From positions 7,709,501 to 7,773,500 of the forward strand of contig CM053795.1 of the NCBI GenBank assembly GCA_028671895.1: a stretch of DNA of 64,000 nt, in the 5' to 3' direction. This DNA is from Oenanthe sinensis. Taxonomy: Eukaryota > Streptophyta > Magnoliopsida > Apiales > Apiaceae. The translations under genes and the position numbers were made by a program. This document shows, one piece after another, positions 27,229 through 39,791 of the stretch (positions within the stretch are counted from its first letter, which is position 1; the number at the start of each line of letters is the position of its first letter). The notes under the pieces were generated by a model that searched no databases, was not told the origin of the DNA, and saw only the letters and a list, made by a program, of their open reading frames with translations.

Positions 27229-30200
27229 ATGGCCGGTCGTTACGATGCTAATCCTTTCGCTGAAGAAGAAGAAGTCAATCCTTTCTCTGTAAGATCCTCT
27301 TTTTCTAGGTATTTCTATGTTTAATTGTTGTGTTTATAGTTGATTTTGACCTTTTGTGCTTGTTTTTGAGAGTACTAGCTAGGTTATTGCTTATGTGTGA
27401 TTTGACTTTTTGTGTTTTTGAAGTTGTTGTTGACTGTATTTGAATTATGTGTGTGCTTGATCATGTTGTTTGATCTGGTTTAGTCTATAGAGTTTACAGC
27501 TTATTTATGGTAATATTCGGGTCTAGTGTATCGTGTTTCCGTTGTTGAGCTCAATTTTAGAGATGTTTTAGGTCTGTAGTTGATTTCATAAAATGATGAG
27601 GGAAAATATAGTATTTGGATTGTATTTACTATATAGCATCCTACCTACATATGTATTGTCCATCGCGATATTAATTTCTATGTTGAAGTGTTGTGTGTGG
27701 TTGATTTCAATAAGGGAAAATGTAATAGTTAAATTGTGTCTACTAAATAACAACGCGAAAACATTTGTATTGTCCATCGCAATGTTAATTTGTTGGTTTG
27801 AGATTTATGTTAGATGTACTCCTCACGTGTTTGTATATCAGTTGTTGTCAGGCTGAGTTATCTGGGAGGAGGCTTTTAATTGTTTTGCACTTTCCTAGTT
27901 ATGTATGCATGCAAATAAGTGGTTTTAGGTTATCTATTTAAGAGGGTAATCGTGCTCATTTTTTTAGAGCTTCAAACATGACACTTAAGTAGAGAGGATT
28001 GAGAAACTCACATTGATAAACGGTGAATAATTTTGTATTCATGCTGTGAAAAAACTGTTTCGTTAATTTAGGTTAATTATTATGTTTTTGTGTGCATGGA
28101 AGTGACAAAAGTTTAGTTGGTTTTATGCCAAATTATTTTATTTTTTTACGCCAAGGCCTGAGAATTAAGGGAATTCATCTCAGAAAAGGAAACTTTGGCA
28201 CAAGTTTTGCGGCAGTGACTATAATATTTTATTTGGTTTTTCTTGATCACAACCACACAGGTCATCAATATGTTGCATGTTCTGATGTTTATATCTTCTT
28301 AACTCTAAAGTTTATATATAAGATCTGTAAACTATAGTTATAGATTTTTATGCTTAGTGGTTTTATAATAACAATTTAGACATCACACAATACTGTCTGT
28401 TACTTATTATTTTGATGGGTTACCAGAATGCTGCTGGGCGTGTACCATCTGCTGCAAATTCCAGACTTTCACCCCTTCCTCATGAACCTGCAGAATTCTA
28501 TGATCGCAATGCCTCTGTTGATATTCCCCTTGATTCGGCTGCGGTAAATTTAGCGTTGGTGCATGTCAAAAGATAGATACTTGTTTATCCTCATATTTGT
28601 TACTTTTTGTTCAATTAACTACCTTCGGTTTCGAATGTAGGATCTTAAAAAGAAAGAGAGGGAGCTACAAGCCAAGGAAACTGAATTGAAAAAGAGGGAA
28701 GAGGTATGTAGTTTACAAATTCTGATATAATTTTGCGGATGATCCAAAATAGGTACTATATATGATATTATTCTGAAGAAATTATACACAAGTTTCTGTG
28801 ATTTCCAGTTTCCACTAATAGAAGCTGTTAATGCAAGTATTTAGTTTCTTAGAAAGTCGTCACCCAACACCTTCATATATTTACTTCACTCGTGATCCAA
28901 AATTGTCAAACCTTCATGTTGAAAATTTGAAGATCCTTGGGTTGGTACTTAACACGAAACCGTCTTTTAAGCTTCCTTGACCGACTTCCATTAGATATCA
29001 ACTTAACATTATTGCATTTCTCAATCTGCCTAAACTTTCCTAATATGCATCAAGGGTGTCAATATTAGATTATAAATTTATTTCATATGGGTTGGTGCTC
29101 TAAGCAGTGTACATATTTTAGCATATAATTCTGTCTACCAGATGCCTGCACAAATTAAGTAATTTTAATTTCATCTTCCATGCAGATAGTACGACGCAAA
29201 GAAGAAGCTGCAGCACGAGGTAATGTCTGATCTTCACTTCTTTATATATACTTTACGTTGTAGACTTGGCACACATATGAACCTGTCCTTATCCCTTATC
29301 ATTGTTACCTATATTTCCTGTACAAGCCTCTCTAAGCCATGAATTAGTACAGTGACATAGATATCTTGTGGTCTAATAATTTAAATTTAAGGTTTGATTC
29401 TCTTCGATTGCAGCTGGTATTGTTCTGGAGGAGAAAAACTGGCCACCATTTTTCCCAATTATTCATCACGACATTGCTAATGAAATACCAATTCACCTAC
29501 AAAAACTGCAGTACGTGGCGTTTACAACATACTTAGGTTGGTTTGTCTATTTCTGATGGATTATTTATAGCTCTAATATTGTTGCGCTTGTGTCGAGGTA
29601 TTGTGTGCAATTCTTGAATTCTTGTGATCTGGTAACTTGACGCCCACATATCCGCGTGTGCAGGTGGTTTTTTTTTTTGGGGGGGTGTGTGTGGATCGTA
29701 ACAATTTCACATACTTATTCTGTTGGTAACTAATTTTGAAATATTTTGTGAAGGCATATCTTCGGTTGACTCTCTGTTGGGGATAAAGAAGACAATTATA
29801 TTCTCTCACTCAAACACAAGTTTTTCGTGAACTCATCATTATGTTGAGCACACATAGCTTTAATTTAATCCAACTTACAATTTCCTTGGCTAATTTAAAG
29901 AGGGGGAAAGGGTTGTAAATCAAATCAAATTAAAATTATTTGTATTAGAGTAGATCTCCATGAATCCTCATGAAGGATTCTAATGATAAAGAAAAATGGA
30001 CCCGTATTTTAATTTATTTAACAGAGGTTGAATGGAGGTGAATGAAGGTTTAGGAGGGTTGAAGACTCTTAGGCCCCGTTTGGTATTGCTGTTGCAGACA
30101 GGCTGAAAAGCTGTCAGAAAGGTGTTTGGTAAATTATAAAAACTGCTGTGTGGAAAAACGCTTTTAGTCTAAAAGCTGAAAGCTGCTGTTAGCAAAAGCA

Positions 30201-33164
30201 TGTCCCTCCATAATTTTGGAAAAAACTTTCAGGTTTTGCAGGAAGTAGCTATCAGTTTTATTATCAAACCTTCCCAAAAACATTATTTATATATATTATA
30301 TCTCAAAATATGCATAAATCAAAAAAATTACCTGATTTTCCTGACAACACTTTTTCCACCAGCACTTTTTCTTACAGCACAGCAGTTTTCAACAGCACTC
30401 TCAAATGGAGCTTTATTGTGTCAGCTGTGGTGGATATAATCTGGTTATCAGAACTAAATGCTTTTCTCCAAACTTCAAAGATATTTCTAGGAAAGAGAAT
30501 TCACAATGTCCACTTAAAGTCTGGACTATCTAGTATATCGTACACTTTAGTAATATCTTTTAGCAATAAGTTAGGGGATGCGTAATTAGGATAGATCTTA
30601 AACTTATAATTATTTTCCATAATTACTGATGAGTCAAGATTCTGACATATGCACTGAAACTGCGGAAAACAATAAATAATTGAGAAAACATATAGTCATA
30701 TCCCGAAGAAATCTTCTATAATGACTGGAAGGTCCACTTCCAAGAATGTTAAATGGTGATATGGCTATAAAAGGATCTACATGTGTTTTTCAAAACCTTA
30801 AAGAAGGCTTTTGATAACGCCAGCAAGTCATTGATGGGTATAATTTATTTTGTATCTACCAAGTTCATTGACATATTGAACAAGAAAAAATATGGACAAT
30901 CGAACATAAGGAATAATATTAATATGTATTTAAATCCATTATATATCTCCATGTGGTTGTGTTGACATCATATATAAATATATTCATTTCTGGTTTATGT
31001 GCTCCCATCCAACAACAAATGTAAATAATTAAATCAGATTATTCAGAGTGCGGATCTATGTTTACAGACGTGTAGAAAACTTTGTCCATCGACTAAGATG
31101 GATTTTTGCTGTTATAATAGAATATCTATTTTTCCTCAGCAAAAATCAGTCATTAAGCCTTAGCATGTATATAATAGTGATATATTAAGTTGAATCCATG
31201 AAGCCAAACAATATATGGTTGACGCTGACTTTTAATGCCTTCTGTGTCATATATGCTGGGTTGATAGAGAATATATATTTTATTCCTTCTCTTTTAATTT
31301 TGTGTGTGTGTACTGTTTTGTTGGTTAATTTGACTTCTCTGCTATATAAAGTTTTGCAATACAAAGTTTATAGCTGATGCTCACTAAGCTAGACTCGTTG
31401 TAATTAAACAGGATTAGTACTCTGTCTTTTCTGGAATATTATTGCCACTACCACAGCATGGATCAAAGGAGAAGGTTAAATCTCCAACCTAATCTACAAG
31501 TTCCTATATTTATCTTATTCATAATTTTAATTGTTATGTTGTCCAAATATTTTTGTAACACAATAATTTTTTCGTTCTGTTCTAGATCCAAAAATCTGGT
31601 TCCTTGCCATTATCTACTTTGTATCTGGGGTCCCAGGAGGCTATGTGTTGTGGTATCGTCCACTTTATCGAGCTTTTAGGTACTTCCTTTTGTCTTTCTG
31701 AAAATCTTATTCAGCATTTAGTGATCCACTTTACCATAATATTAGGTTTTCATGTATTGAGTTATTAGCTGTAATAATGGGTAAATTTCCATGTTTTTGG
31801 ACCATAGGATATCTGTGAAGGTTATTTACATGTACAGTTATAGTCTGGATGAAGTATGAAATTACGTGTACAGTGCGTAATTTCACATTATGCACTCTTC
31901 TCCAAGAACAGAGACTAACACTGTTTCAAGTTATTATTTTCTAATAGAGTCCACTTCATTCAATATGTAAAGTGGTCCAGTTGTCAAAAAACGTATCTAA
32001 ACTGAATCAAAAGGTTTATTACACTTCTCTCATACAGCATGAATCTGTCTGAAGCTGACTGCCTTTCTAAATAGATCCTAGTGCTGGATGAATTATTATT
32101 TGTGCACTATCATATTATTCTTCTGTAATATATAGTATCCAAAGATCAACTTGTCATGGAACTTGTCCTTTCTCTACAGTCATTTAGCAAACAGTTCTGG
32201 CAACAATCTTTTGTATAGTTTATACTATATAGGTGCTTCTTTAGCTGACACCGTAATATGTGCTTGCAGGAATGAAGGTGCTATGAAGTTTGCATGGTTT
32301 TTCCTATTTTATCTGGTAAGTGTCTTGGGTTTGTAGAGTTCCTGCTATCTATATGTACAAGAAAATGCTTCATTCTACCTCCGCTCTGCAGGTCCATATT
32401 GGTTTCGTTATCTTTGCTGCCGTGGCTCCTCCTGTAGTTTTTAAGGGAAAATCACTTGCGTGAGTCTTATTCAGATGCTGAAATTTTTAATTCAATAACC
32501 TACTAATTATAACATAGTATTTGACAACAGAAATGTACTCCTGGATTTGCTTGTCTCTCTAAAAGTAGCATTTACAAGTTATGTTCATACTAACTCTATG
32601 TATATAAAACAAAGATTTTATGTTTTGATATGCCTATCATGACTTTTGAAACAGAGGCATTTTACCTGCGATAGATCTCATTGGTGATCATGCTATAGTT
32701 GGGGTAAGTTCTGTCCTTGTTCAACTGTTTTAACTATAAAATAAAGCGCACAATTATCTTCTTTTTTTTACTGACTGCTTTTTTGAAAACCACCTTTAAT
32801 GCTATAATTCTCCTTGGTCATTTAAGCATTTCATCCCATATAAATTTTAAGAATGTTTAAATGGAAATGTTTTTTTTAACCATGGTTATGATACATTTCT
32901 TGCTCAGATTTTCTATTTTGTTGGATTTGGACTATTCTGTCTTGAGTCTGTGCTCAGCGTCTGGGTTATTCAGGTAAATTTTCAGTTACATGTATTTCCA
33001 TGTCTATCACATGGAAAATATAGATTGATTTATCAAAAAAACTTATTGTTATGTTTATTGTCTCTCTTTGTCTGCAGCAAGTATACATGTACTTCCGCGG
33101 TAGTGGCAAAGCAGCAGAAATGAAGCGCGACGCAGCAAGAGGGGCCTTTAGAGCTGCAATGTGA
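27229..33164 (+). CDS. SCAMP: Secretory carrier-associated membrane protein (SCAMP), 289 aa
   Basis: Twelve exons are 27229-27288, 28427-28543, 28641-28703, 29186-29219, 29414-29536, 31412-31474, 31586-31679, 32270-32315, 32392-32459, 32655-32703, 32908-32973 and 33078-33164. They join in phase and end at TGA. The protein has the full SCAMP plan. Two NPF motifs at residues 8-10 and 17-19 are known in this family to bind EH-domain proteins. A charged coiled coil follows at about residues 60-92, then four membrane segments in about residues 125-260. The conserved linker [10 protein letters not shown] lies between membrane segments 2 and 3, and the tail is short and basic. SCAMPs act in post-Golgi and plasma-membrane vesicle traffic and endocytosis. 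Length fits the usual 280-290 residues. No broken residue was noticed. Confidence 0.96.
27579..27815 (+). repeat. Diverged ~121-base tandem duplication in SCAMP intron 1
   Basis: Two units start at gttgatttca (27579 and 27700). Both continue with agggaaaat and later share gtattgtccatcgc followed by a ttaattt stretch. Substitutions and a small deletion separate them. Confidence 0.7.
30072..30412. mobile_element. Possible hAT-like MITE in SCAMP intron 5
   Basis: The left end ggccccgtttggtattgctg and the reversed right end agctccatttgagagtgctg are imperfect inverted repeats. The interior repeats aaaagctg/cagcttt-like and acagcag phrases. No clear 8-base target duplication was found, so class and borders are tentative. 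Confidence 0.45.
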
Positions 33165-34480
33165 CCACTGATACATAGTAAGCTTGTCTAAGAGTACAAT
33201 CCTGCCATTTGCGAGTTCTAGGCAATATTCCCCACATTGTGAAAATGGTTGTTTCAGCTCGACTCTTTTTTCACTGTAGGCGTAAATTGTTTGACTATTG
33301 TGTTTTGAATATTTAATTTTCCATATTTTTTATTTTGTTTAAAAGAGAGATGTATTATCTGTTAGAAATGAAAATTATAGGAGTATCTTACCTGATGTAT
33401 TAAAAATTATAGTCTTTGGCCCTTGGACATCACTGTAAATCTTTTCCTATTTTTTAATATGTAACCATGAGGATTCTAAATTGTGACTTTGACTTCTCAT
33501 CAGGGCTGTGGATAAATACTCATGCTGTCGTGCATAATTGCATATACAGAGTTATAATATTCATGCGCTCGCGCGAACATCTACAGACATTATTTATTTA
33601 TTTTTGAAAAAATCTATTGACATTACCTATGTAGTTAATTACATATATAATTAATATTAATATAATGATATAAAATAGTAAACCAAACCACTTTATTAAA
33701 ACCACACACTAAATTCAAAACTCAAATCCATAAATTTATATAAATTTTAAGTCTAGATTCAGTTTTATCATATATTCTAATCACCACCAAACGGTAAATA
33801 ACTAGATACTTGGGAAGTTCAAGGAGCGAGTTGCCCCGGCATCTGAGGTTCTCTACTCCTGTCAGAACTATTGCTGTGACTTATACTGGAAATTTGACAA
33901 AATTTAAATGGAAAGAAAGAATTAAAATCATCTCGTATGTAGAGCTATAAACGAATTGAAATTTAGTTTTGTTAAGTTTGCATTGATATGGAATCGAACT
34001 CGAGTGGGAGTAGGAACATATAGAATTCGAGTGCGGAAAGAGTGTTGATAGGAAAATATGTTTGATAATATTATCAAATAGGATAAAAAATTGAATTATT
34101 TAATAAATGTCCGAGTTTGTTTTTCGGTTTTGTTAGAGCGTCAAATTCGAGTTCAAGTTCATATAAGAAACTATGTTTTTTAAGTCGGATCAAAGAAATA
34201 TGTTCGAGTTCGATTAGAAACTATTTGACTTGGATAAGAAATCGTCCAGTTTGAGGCAGTTCATTTACGACTTGACTTTGTATGGTTTTTGTAACCCTCG
34301 GTGAAACCGTAAACCTACAAACTTCGTAAATTACAAATTTTTTATAAAATTAAAATAGTTATTATTTCATTTTAAAATAAAATTATTGTATATGTTTGCT
34401 TTTTGATTCATGTTCATTCATCATATGGTCCATTCACACTAGATCACAGAAAGCACACCATGACACGTATAAATATAATT
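33165..34480. other. SCAMP 3' flank and intergenic DNA
   Basis: The first few hundred bases, T-rich with aataaa-like signals near 33300-33370, probably include the SCAMP 3' UTR. The remainder has no gene. A cluster of ttcgagttc-type phrases at 33990-34260 is repeat-like and unassigned. Confidence 0.45.
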
Positions 34481-34484
34481 AATG

Positions 34485-34502
34485 ACGTAGTACGTACTAC
34501 GT
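34485..34502. repeat. 18-base perfect palindrome with ACGT cores
   Basis: The sequence acgtagtacgtactacgt is its own reverse complement and carries three ACGT cores. It lies about 30 bases beyond the stop of the cysteine-rich remnant. ACGT is the core of bZIP-binding sites, but a regulatory role here is speculation. Confidence 0.5.
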
Positions 34503-34532
34503 AGTAAGCCGTTTAAAAAAATATTGATGCAA

Positions 34533-34969
34533 TTACTCATTAAGTGTAGGCAGGCAGTTAATATAGTATGTAAATAGGAGACACATGGCTAGTGCTATAT
34601 GCCTAATTAAACCCTTAATTAATAGTTGATTAGGACCAAAGGCGGAACACTTGTTGTTACAATCCACTTTACAACCAAAGCTACAATTAAGTGGACACCA
34701 AACCGTCTTCCCCTGGCATGGCCCACCAATAAGGTCAACACAGGTGACATATTGTCTCATCTTCAGTACTCCGCTCACAACCGGCAGGGGTACCGATCGG
34801 AATAGGATAGGCGTCACTGTCGTCTGATGGTGAGTTACCCAAGTGGACATTCGGAGGGCCGGGTGGGACGCCGTGAGCTGAACCGGATATATCCATGTGA
34901 AATGACAAGGGAGATGAGGAACATGAAACAAAGGATGGAGATGGGTCGTGACGTGACTACGTACTTCAT
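34533..34969 (-). pseudogene. Broken paralogue of the cysteine-tail secreted protein
   Basis: On the minus strand ATG 34969-34967 opens a good signal peptide (about 25 residues, core ISILCFMFLISLVIS), which stops at TAA shortly after. A second frame holds an open, proline/glycine-rich middle part. A third frame holds the cysteine domain VTC..GPCQGK...CPLNC...GC..DC..KC, matching the C-terminal half of the intact gene at 36880-37317. The three parts are in order but in three frames, which suggests two frameshifts. A GT-AG gap of about 110 bases could join the signal peptide to the cysteine frame in phase, but it would be GC-rich and thus unlike a plant intron. A TATA-like stretch near 35086-35094 survives. 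The long tail after the last cysteine is unlike the paralogue. Confidence 0.6.
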
Positions 34970-34974
34970 TGTGT

Positions 34975-36860
34975 GTCTAGTAGTATAGTGCTTTGCTTTA
35001 GAATATTTGTAAGGAATTGTGGGAACGTGCTATAGGATATACCCCGATTTCAGTTGCTATATCGTTACGTTTTCGCTGCACACATATAAATAAATATGTA
35101 TTTATTTAGGTACTAATGATGTTTCCCCATATACATTACCAGGGCGTCACATTCATGAGGGACTAAAAGGATGGTGGTATTAATAGGCCTACAACCAACT
35201 AATTACAAATATGTTGTGTCCCTTGTGCCCAAAAGGACCCTGTTTTTTTCCTCTCAAGACGCAGTAATTGGTACAGTAATAAGGTAGGATATAAAAAGAT
35301 TGCAACTAATACTGTTGGTTCACAATATTTTCCTATATATTTCGTCAGCAAAGTTGATAAAATGGACCCAGGGGGAGTATATATATATATATATTTATAC
35401 TCTACGTAGTATTTAATTTGAAGAAAGGCAGGTGGACAACTTCGCTTGTGCTGGCTCATTTGTAATTTGTAACTTGTAGGTAGTAGTACCCTAACTTTGC
35501 TTTTCATCGATAATGAAAAACAAGAAAAGTTGTCTAATTCATGTATTACAACTGTAAAATTTGTTTTTCGTATTTTGTATTTATTTGTGTCGGGTACTAA
35601 AATGTCAAACCAAAATCAATTCATTTACGGTTTGTGTACATTCCTGTTCGTATATTTTTCGTGTCTTGCTTACGTGTAATATCAAATAAAAATTATATAT
35701 AAATATATTAAAATATTATATTATTAAGTATATTTTTACAAATATATATTAAATATATATATATATATATTTTCATCATATTTATATACAAAATTATAAA
35801 ATTAAGTATAATTATATAAATAAATACGCATATATCTATAAAAATAAAAAATAAATTTATATATAAAATATTTATTTATTTATTTTATTTCGCGTAGTTT
35901 ACTCAAAGGGTAAATATAAGACCAACATCAATACAATACCAACATTAAATCTCAGTCTGTACATTTGTGTACTCAAAATACAAATACAAATGTTAAATTT
36001 TCGTGTCATATTACCATGTCGACATGATAAATTGCCGGATCTATGTAGGACATTTGTAGGGCTACATCTACGTCCATATAATTTTATCTAAAAGCTATTT
36101 GACACCTATTAAAGTTATTCCCTATTAGTTTGAATAAATATATTAGTAAATATGTTCAAAATTACAAAGATCGAGAGTTATTTAGGGAGGAATAAAGTTG
36201 TGTAAATGGATGATGTTTGTTATAGCAGGACTTTGAGAGGTAGACAAAAACAATTATACTCCTCTTTATTATGTAATAGACCCACCAATTAGAGAAAAAA
36301 AGGAACACAAGCACCATGCAATACATAATGCACTTTCAAAGGAATGGTTAGTTGGGCTTGGGCATTTAATGATTGTGTATATTGTCCGCCGATACTACAT
36401 ATATTTGGAGCACCACTACTGGCAGTCTGGCATCCGAGGCTCCGAGCATCTGTGTACATTTAATGATTGTGTATATTGTCCGCCAATAGTACATATCCTT
36501 CAAAATTCAAATTGAATACAACCCTTACTATATATATATAGCAACCCTTACTATTAATATTGATTATTGCAAACACTCAAAATATATTACAAGATTCAGA
36601 AAGACAAACACAAAATAAACCGATAAATCACATAAAGATCGATAAACATCAAACTCAACTGATGAAGTTATGATAGCGATCCATTTAGGGCATAGTAGGC
36701 TAGCCACGTACCAAGCATATACTAGGTATAGATCAGTCTGACAGACAACGGTCACAAAATGACCTAGCTAGCTAGCTAACATTATATATATACCACATGA
36801 TCATATGCATACATGTTTTAATTTAGTGGTAGCAGCTACTGTATACTCTGGTGCGGACCT
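34975..36860. other. Intergenic DNA between the two cysteine-tail genes
   Basis: AT-rich, with TA microsatellites near 35380 and 35755. The open frames at 35199-35679 and 36564-36755 have no family resemblance and run through simple repeats. A 40-base phrase is repeated at 36363 and 36457. Confidence 0.55.
36363..36496 (+). repeat. Direct repeat, 40 bases at 94-base spacing
   Basis: The phrase catttaatgattgtgtatat and its continuation through tacatat occurs at 36363-36402 and 36457-36496 with two mismatches. The 54 bases between the copies are less AT-rich and unique. Confidence 0.85.
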
Positions 36861-36879
36861 CAGTCCACAACTTAATTAA

Positions 36880-37317
36880 TTACCAAGTTGAGCAAGAAGT
36901 AGTGCACTTGTTCTTGCAGTCCATACTACATCCACCCCCGCCGCCGCCACCACCATATCCCTTACCGGATCGACTCCAAGAAGTGAAACACTTAGCCGGA
37001 CACCTCAGTTTCTTCCCATAACAAGGACCCTTGACTTTACATGTCACAACAGGCCTCGTCACCCCTCCACTTCCAGAGCCACCGTAACCGCCACCCCAAC
37101 CTCCCGCACCTCCACTCCCTATTATTCCACGAAATGCGGGGGGTAGGTTACCAGGAAATCCGTAACCCCCTCCGCCAGGGAAGCTTCCGCCGCCACCGGT
37201 GGTACCGGGCTTTGGAGGGGTCCTGGAAGCAGATCCAGCTGCTTGTAGGATTGAGAGAGAAAGGAAGAGGATGAGAAAGATGGAGAATATATGTATGATT
37301 GATCCAGACTTGTTCAT
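36880..37317 (-). CDS. Secreted glycine-rich protein with cysteine tail (145 aa)
   Basis: This is an intronless frame from ATG 37317 to TAA 36880. Residues 1 to about 27 form a clear signal peptide with a leucine/isoleucine core. Residues about 30-88 are glycine-rich with GGGG, GGYG and GWGGG blocks. The C-terminal part carries seven cysteines spaced C-x5-C-x6-C-x3-C, then a glycine-run insert, then C-x3-C-x3-C-x3-C. I recognise the plant family of small cell-wall-type glycine-rich proteins with this VTC..GPC.GK...CP..C signature; its function is not known to me. Secretion to the wall is inferred. The broken copy at 34533-34969 lacks the glycine-run insert and has a much shorter middle. Confidence 0.88.
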   Translation of the reverse strand: MNKSGSIIHIFSIFLILFLSLSILQAAGSASRTPPKPGTTGGGGSFPGGGGYGFPGNLPPAFRGIIGSGGAGGWGGGYGGSGSGGVTRPVVTCKVKGPCYGKKLRCPAKCFTSWSRSGKGYGGGGGGGGCSMDCKNKCTTSCSTW

Positions 37318-37395
37318 AGCTACTAGTACTGTTTGTACAGTGTGATATTATTAGATGGATATTGAATATAAGGGAGTTGAGCTAGCTAGGGAAGT

Positions 37396-37409
37396 ATATA
37401 TATAAATAC
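37396..37409 (-). promoter_or_regulatory. Probable TATA box of the glycine-rich protein gene
   Basis: Read on the minus strand, tatttatatatata lies about 80-95 bases before ATG 37317. A pure GA/TC microsatellite (37443-37471) lies just upstream; such runs are common in plant core promoters. Confidence 0.55.
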
Positions 37410-37436
37410 AAGAAGCTAGCTGACCAGGAAGAGAGC

Positions 37437-37442
<6 letters not shown>

Positions 37443-37471
<29 letters not shown>
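37443..37471. repeat. GA microsatellite
   Basis: An uninterrupted GA run of about 14 units lies upstream of the glycine-rich protein gene's TATA box. Confidence 0.95.
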
Positions 37472-37479
37472 GCATTTAT

Positions 37480-39780
37480 GATGATATGGTGTAGGTGGAG
37501 AGAGAAAGAATTGGATTGCAGTTGAAGGAGCATGAATATGAGTAATGAAGTTAGGTCTACTGTACTTAATACACATGCTTATGGGTCTGTCTCAATACAC
37601 ATGTATATCGATCATCTTGCATTATCTTTTGCTCATAGACTACTCTCCGAGTGTTTTATAAAAATTATACGCATCATGCTCAAATTACTTGAAAGGACAA
37701 ATATCAAATGCCGTTGCCGCAATAATAGATGAATTGGGTTAGAATCATGAATATCGTTCATAAATCATGATCATTGGCCTATATTTTACCTCACTATACC
37801 TTTCTTTTGTAAATAACAGGACGTCAAAACTTAAAAGTTTGATATTCACTGACATCATACATATGTGACTAATTTGTACGTGTAACAAGAGGCAACAAAA
37901 AGAATCATACATACATGAATATCAATATGTCGAACCAATTCAGCAATAAAAAAAAATGTCAAAGCTGGTTGTTGGAGCTTTGATTGGGCTGCTTCTCCTT
38001 TTTAATGAAGATGAAAATTATGTAACAGAGACTAACTATATGGTTGTCTATCTCAATCCACCAAATCTATAACATGGGGGTTCCATTTCAGACAATCAAG
38101 TGTCCGGTTAAAGTACATCGAACCCTTTTCATATCGGACTTTCTTCATGGTATGCTAGAGTTTTTTTTTGGCAATGAGTACGACCTGATAACTCTGATAT
38201 CATATCGGACCTTTCCCATACCCTGTTAGGAGCACAACTTGATGAGTAGATGACTCTCCCTTTAGCATTACTCTTCTTTTACTATGATTAAATGATGAAA
38301 ATGTTGTAGAGCTTAATTAGGGAGGGCAAAAACAAACTAAATCTGATAATAATTATGTTGCAAAGTCTCCCCTTTCAGGTGTTCAAAAGTGACATAACAG
38401 TATTCACGTTTACAAATTTACAAGATGGCGGTAACTTGAATATATCTACATATTTATCATCTATCATATGCATCTGTGTATATATCCAAAATGTAAATCT
38501 AGGGAAAAAATCACTATACCACAGGCAAGGTAAAACTTCTGTACTGTGCGGATGCGATCCAACACATCCATGACTTTTTATGGACCTGGACCTGCACAAC
38601 TGTTACGCATTCAGAAATGTGTCTATACACAACTCACACATTTGAGCCAGTGGTGTCACACATCCAGAAATGCGCGTCTTGTGGAAGCATGACACACCGT
38701 CATTGATTTTAGACCATCTCTCAATAAATTGTTTTAGATATTTCTTTCGTATGTAACAGTGTCTGTATACCTGTACTGCATTGTACCACCAGTCCATTAC
38801 TATTTTTTTATAATAAACCACCAGCTGAGAGGGAGAGCCGACAAGTGAATTATGGTCATTCAATCTAGAATTGAAATTTAAAGTCCATACGTACAGATAG
38901 GTAGGTATGTTACTTTAATTCATGCCCCATTATTATCATCACAAATCACAATAAGCTTCCATTACAAAGTATATATGCATACTTTGTCCCATTAAACACA
39001 TTATGCAATACTAGTATTAGAAGTATTAGACGGATCACAACTACCGTCCTCTTATTTGAATATAAAGTACCACTAGTGTCTAGAATAAAGTCAAGTATGT
39101 CTATCTCAAAAAAAGGACAACATTGATTGGGGAAGGAAGGACATGCATACTAAAGTTTAAACATGCCCTATTTAGATATTTCATGTCCCTCGGCCTTGTA
39201 TGTGTTGTCGTTATTTAATTTAACATTACTAGAGTACGTTTGATTTAGTTTAATTTGACATTTTCATATACATAAACATAAACTCACCAACACCCATCCT
39301 CAGACAGTATTCGAAACCTCACAAGTCACAACACATGTAGGGAAGAGGGCGATGCCCATATTGCACTGCACACTCATTATGTATGTATATGTCTCTTTTG
39401 ACATAAACTAGTAGCAATCAGTAAACCAGAGTAGAACAATTGGGAAAAGGTAAAACTAAGATAGCTAAATAATTGAAGGAATAAAGATACTGCTAAATCT
39501 TAATGCTCTGGTTTTACATGTTTTCATGAGTCATCAAGCATGTAGAAGTTTGATTATGAACATAATAGTCCTCCTGGTTTTCCAAAATTTACATAATATA
39601 GTATAATAGAGAACTAATTGCTTCCAAAAGTTTTAGTATATATATAACAATATTATGATGCCTGAAAGAGTGAAAGTTGCTGCTACTATAGTTGATAAAG
39701 AATGATGCTTTCTCTCGCACCTCTATAAGTTCAAAAATAGCATATGATAGTGCAGGTTTACCTTGCATGAGTTAAATGCA
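37480..39780. other. Intergenic DNA upstream of the glycine-rich gene and downstream of the phosphatase
   Basis: No gene is supported. The short open frames at 37532-38863 on both strands show no recognisable domain. A patch at 38590-38700 repeats cacacat/cagaaatg phrases. The end near 39780 probably holds the 3' UTR of the minus-strand phosphatase gene. Confidence 0.5.
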
Positions 39781-39791
39781 TATATTAGATA

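Noticed and set aside
34533..34931. Reading the cysteine-rich remnant as one intact 132-residue protein
   Set aside because: That frame would start at TTG rather than ATG, and the real signal peptide lies in another frame upstream.
35199..35507. 102-codon open frame on the minus strand
   Set aside because: It runs through a TA microsatellite and has no domain, signal peptide or conserved phrase.
37041..37274. Plus-strand open frame across the glycine-rich protein gene
   Set aside because: The glycine-rich codons force an open antisense frame; it shows no independent coding signal.
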